The notes under the pieces are model-generated. The model saw only the letters and a program-made list of their open reading frames with translations. It made no database searches and was not told the DNA's origin. A stretch of 6,116 nt of DNA, from assembly GCA_964582415.1 (NCBI GenBank), contig CAZOSF010000100.1:1-6116 (forward strand), in the 5' to 3' direction. Positions 3,833 to 6,116 of the stretch are shown here, in pieces (position 1 is the first letter of the stretch; every line of letters starts with the position of its first letter). The stretch comes from CAZOSF01 sp964582415. GTDB taxonomy: Bacteria > Bacteroidota > Bacteroidia > Flavobacteriales > Flavobacteriaceae. Made by a program: the position numbers and the translations under genes.

Positions 3833-5653
3833 TTGCCACAAACCACTCCACAAAGAACCCTAACAATCCCACAACTTTTTGTGAAGATTTGGAGTTTTGT
3901 AAAGCCGTACCGAGTATTGGTCATTGCAACATTGATTCTCACGCTGATTGGTTCGGTGATGGCGCAGGTGAACGCTTACATCTTACGTTACACCGTAGAT
4001 GAGCTTACGGCCATGGTAGACCAACAAAAAGGACTGAAAGAGGGAATGCAACTCCTTCTCTTTATCAGCGCAGTGCTTTTGGGCAAAGAATTGGTATTCG
4101 CTGGAGTACAGTATGGACAAAAATATTTCGGTGAAAAACTACGCATCTATATCTCCCGTGACTTCGCCCAAACCATTGTCGACCGCATTCTTACCTACCG
4201 AATGGCCTTCTACTCTTCTCCTGAAAACGAAAGTGGAAAACTACAAACCCGAATCGATTTGGGAATTAGTAGTCTTACCCGTTTGGTGCGAAATTTCTTT
4301 ATAGATATCCTTCCCCTCTTTGCTAACGCGATAATTGCCCTTATTGCAATGTTTTCGGCCAATGTATGGATTGGTACAGTAAGCCTGGCAATCATCCCTA
4401 TATACTATTGGGTGAGTGTAATCCAGGCTCGCAAATTGGGAGGCTTCCGAAGACGGCTACGCACCTATCGGGAAACCAAGAGCGGTGCTATCATCAGCTT
4501 GATTGAATCCATTACCGTCATTAAGTCGTTTACACGAGAACCGTTAGAATCGGAAAAGCATAATAAGATCCAATACGATATCACTGAAAACCAGATGCGG
4601 ACGCGGCATATAAGCTTTTTATTCGATGGTATCAAATCGTTTTTGGAACAATTTGGGGTAGTCATCATTATCATTCTTACAGCCTATTTTGTATTGGACG
4701 GCAGTATGACCATCGGGATGATCATGTTCCACATCCTACTTTTCAATAATGTTTCTGCCCCCATCCGACAACTGCATCGCATTTATGACGAAGTGAATGA
4801 TGCCTTGATTTATTCTGAAGGATTTTTCAATATTTTGGATGCCGAAGAAGAAAAGGAAACCTCGGGAAGTTACATACCAGAATCCTTTGAAGGCACCCTG
4901 GAAATGGTAGGCGTGGATTTTCAATATCCTAATGGTACAAAAGCGCTTTTTGATGTTTCCTTGAAAATACCGGCCAATAAAATCACCGCTCTTGTAGGGC
5001 TCAGTGGTGCTGGGAAAAGTACCATCGTCAACCTTTTGGATAAATTCTACGAACCCACAACGGGTAAAATTTATTTAGATGGGGTGGATTTACAGGAATA
5101 TGATACCGAATGGCTTCGAAACAGCATCGGTCTGGTATTGCAAAAAAATCATATTTTCAATGGAACCATCACCGAAAATATCCTCTACGGAAATGAGGAA
5201 GCCACCCAGGAAATGGTAGAGGATGCGGCGAAGAAGGCTTATATTCACGAGCAAATCATGAAACTCCCCATGGGGTATGAATCCCGTGCCAATCTACTTT
5301 CGGGCGGACAGCAACAGCGTATTTCCATTGCCCGACTCTTCTTAAAGAATCCCCCGATTATCTTTTTGGATGAGCCTACGGCTAGTTTGGATGCTGTGGC
5401 CACCGAACAGATAAAGAAGAGTTTGGATGCCATCAAGAAAGGGCGAACTGTCATCATTATTTCCCATAGTATTTCTCAAATCATCGATGCAGAAAATGTC
5501 GTTGTTTTGGAAAACGGCCATGTAGTGGAGCAAGGCACCCATGAAGAGCTGTATAAGAATGAAGCTACCTATTATGAAATCTTCAATGCTGCCGCTCATA
5601 GTTTAAACTTGGAGAAAATATCCGAAACGCTCGAGGATATGGATAATGATTAA
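3833..5653 (+). CDS. ABC transporter half-exporter: fused membrane and ATP-binding domains (MsbA-like type)
   Basis: The 606-residue product is a complete half-transporter that should dimerise in the inner membrane and export a substrate using ATP. The membrane domain covers about residues 25-310, with hydrophobic segments near 28-48, 73-92, 156-176, 179-196, 273-289 and 291-306. The nucleotide-binding domain covers about 350-590 and is intact: A-loop Tyr365, Walker A GLSGAGKST (389-397, Lys395), Q-loop Gln437, signature LSGGQ (489-493), Walker B IIFLDE (509-514, catalytic Glu514), D-loop SLD (518-520) and H-loop His545. Lipid, peptide and drug exporters share this layout, so the substrate is unknown. 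The first in-frame ATG (3959) lies inside the first membrane segment and an in-frame TAA lies at 3800, so translation most likely starts at TTG 3833; GTG 3881 is the alternative. No partner half-transporter is adjacent, suggesting a homodimer. Confidence 0.94.
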   Translation: MPQTTPQRTLTIPQLFVKIWSFVKPYRVLVIATLILTLIGSVMAQVNAYILRYTVDELTAMVDQQKGLKEGMQLLLFISAVLLGKELVFAGVQYGQKYFGEKLRIYISRDFAQTIVDRILTYRMAFYSSPENESGKLQTRIDLGISSLTRLVRNFFIDILPLFANAIIALIAMFSANVWIGTVSLAIIPIYYWVSVIQARKLGGFRRRLRTYRETKSGAIISLIESITVIKSFTREPLESEKHNKIQYDITENQMRTRHISFLFDGIKSFLEQFGVVIIIILTAYFVLDGSMTIGMIMFHILLFNNVSAPIRQLHRIYDEVNDALIYSEGFFNILDAEEEKETSGSYIPESFEGTLEMVGVDFQYPNGTKALFDVSLKIPANKITALVGLSGAGKSTIVNLLDKFYEPTTGKIYLDGVDLQEYDTEWLRNSIGLVLQKNHIFNGTITENILYGNEEATQEMVEDAAKKAYIHEQIMKLPMGYESRANLLSGGQQQRISIARLFLKNPPIIFLDEPTASLDAVATEQIKKSLDAIKKGRTVIIISHSISQIIDAENVVVLENGHVVEQGTHEELYKNEATYYEIFNAAAHSLNLEKISETLEDMDND

Positions 5654-5659
5654 AACGGT

Positions 5660-6058
5660 TTAAGCAGACAATAGTTGATATACCAAAAAACCTAAGACGA
5701 CGATCATGGCAATTATCAAAATGATCAGCCACTTTCTCCGGGGATCATGAAGTACCTCCTGCTCTTTCACCTCCTGAGCCACAAACCAGGTTTCATAATT
5801 TGGAAAATCCAAATACATGGCTAAGCCATTCAGCACCTGCATCTCCGGGATATGAAAGGAGATACCACTTTCTACGGTATCCCAATAGGCTTCAATGGAT
5901 GCTTCACTTATGGCAAAGCCCGTATTATTCGTGATGAATTCTGCTAGATTATGGGCGCATTCCGATTTCGATATCACCCCATCGTCATACTCCTGCAAAC
6001 GCGCCGAGACCTTTGCAAAAGCCTGCTCCATGAGGATTTGATGTGGATTGTCTCTCAT
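5660..6058 (-). CDS. Small tail-anchored membrane protein of unknown function
   Basis: The 132-residue product has a soluble, largely helical, mildly acidic N-terminal part of about 105 residues and one C-terminal membrane segment (about 110-130, WLIILIIAMIVVLGFLVYQL) preceded by the basic DPRRK. By the positive-inside rule the soluble part faces the cytoplasm and the protein is tail-anchored. LNGLAMYLDFPNYETWF (77-93) recalls a short helical motif I associate with Bacteroidota regulatory or signalling proteins, but this is from memory and weak. No enzyme motif is seen. Two starts are possible: ATG 6058, and ATG 6031 (residue 10, giving 123 residues). The predicted promoter makes a transcript starting at 6058 leaderless, whereas 6031 would have a leader like the other genes here. 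Its stop is 6 bp from the ABC gene's stop in convergent orientation. Confidence 0.75.
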   Translation of the reverse strand: MRDNPHQILMEQAFAKVSARLQEYDDGVISKSECAHNLAEFITNNTGFAISEASIEAYWDTVESGISFHIPEMQVLNGLAMYLDFPNYETWFVAQEVKEQEVLHDPRRKWLIILIIAMIVVLGFLVYQLLSA

Positions 6059-6093
6059 ACCTTAAAGGTACGGAATTACGGTTGAAAGTTCAA
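6058..6093 (-). promoter_or_regulatory. Candidate promoter and palindrome of the tail-anchored protein gene
   Basis: On the minus strand a TTG (6093 to 6091) is followed after a 20-bp spacer by TACCTTTA (6070 to 6063), which differs from TAnnTTTG only in the last base; spacing is within the usual range. The box lies in a 13-bp perfect odd palindrome, TACCTT-A-AAGGTA at 6058-6070, which reaches the first base of the ATG at 6058. Transcription would begin at or very near that ATG. Confidence 0.45.
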
Positions 6094-6116
6094 GGTTTCA
6101 GATGGAAGGCTTGCCC

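Noticed and set aside
3742..4002. 86-codon plus-strand frame overlapping the start of the ABC gene
   Set aside because: It overlaps the exporter's coding start in another frame and shows no protein-like character.
5650..5663. Inverted repeat TTAAA/TTTAA across the convergent stop codons as a terminator
   Set aside because: Five A/T pairs with a 4-base loop are too weak, and no T tract follows on either strand.

Overview
This window looks like a piece of a Bacteroidota chromosome, most likely from the family Flavobacteriaceae. The signs are two short, lysine-led lipoprotein signal peptides, starts preceded by A/T-rich sequence rather than clear Shine-Dalgarno sites, several upstream boxes resembling the Bacteroidota -7 element TAnnTTTG, and a free-standing S23-type four-helix-bundle gene flanked by 7-bp tandem repeats. 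Genus cannot be fixed from the sequence alone. No rRNA, tRNA, CRISPR array or recognisable insertion sequence is present.

Layout from left to right: (1) the 3' part of a small GNAT-like acetyltransferase gene (+), cut by the window edge; (2) a 244-residue archaeal/Prx6-type peroxiredoxin gene (+) ending at a strong UUCG-tetraloop terminator; (3) a cassette-like segment (about 1190-1803) made of a perfect (TTGTCTG)x7 array, an AT-rich S23/four-helix-bundle gene (+), and a second heptad array of 13 GANAACC-type units; (4) a strong GAAA-tetraloop terminator serving the minus-strand gene beyond it; (5) two minus-strand lipoprotein genes, one of unknown function with an acidic linker and one a beta-lactamase/serine-hydrolase-fold protein; (6) a 121-bp divergent intergenic region with two 12-bp perfect palindromes; (7) a complete type-I ABC exporter half-transporter (+) that seems to begin with TTG; (8) a small minus-strand protein with one C-terminal membrane anchor, whose stop codon lies 6 bp from that of the ABC gene.

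The genes look like individually transcribed units rather than one pathway. The peroxiredoxin is a cytoplasmic peroxide-removal enzyme. The two lipoproteins and the ABC exporter belong to the envelope, and the serine hydrolase and exporter may share regulation through the divergent control region. The most unusual part is the S23 cassette: its two heptad arrays are related in unit sequence, lie in inverted orientation, and each directly abuts the oligo-T tract of the terminator of the flanking convergent gene. The element therefore sits exactly between two terminators. This may be a dispersed, possibly mobile or RNA-structured element; that reading is inference.
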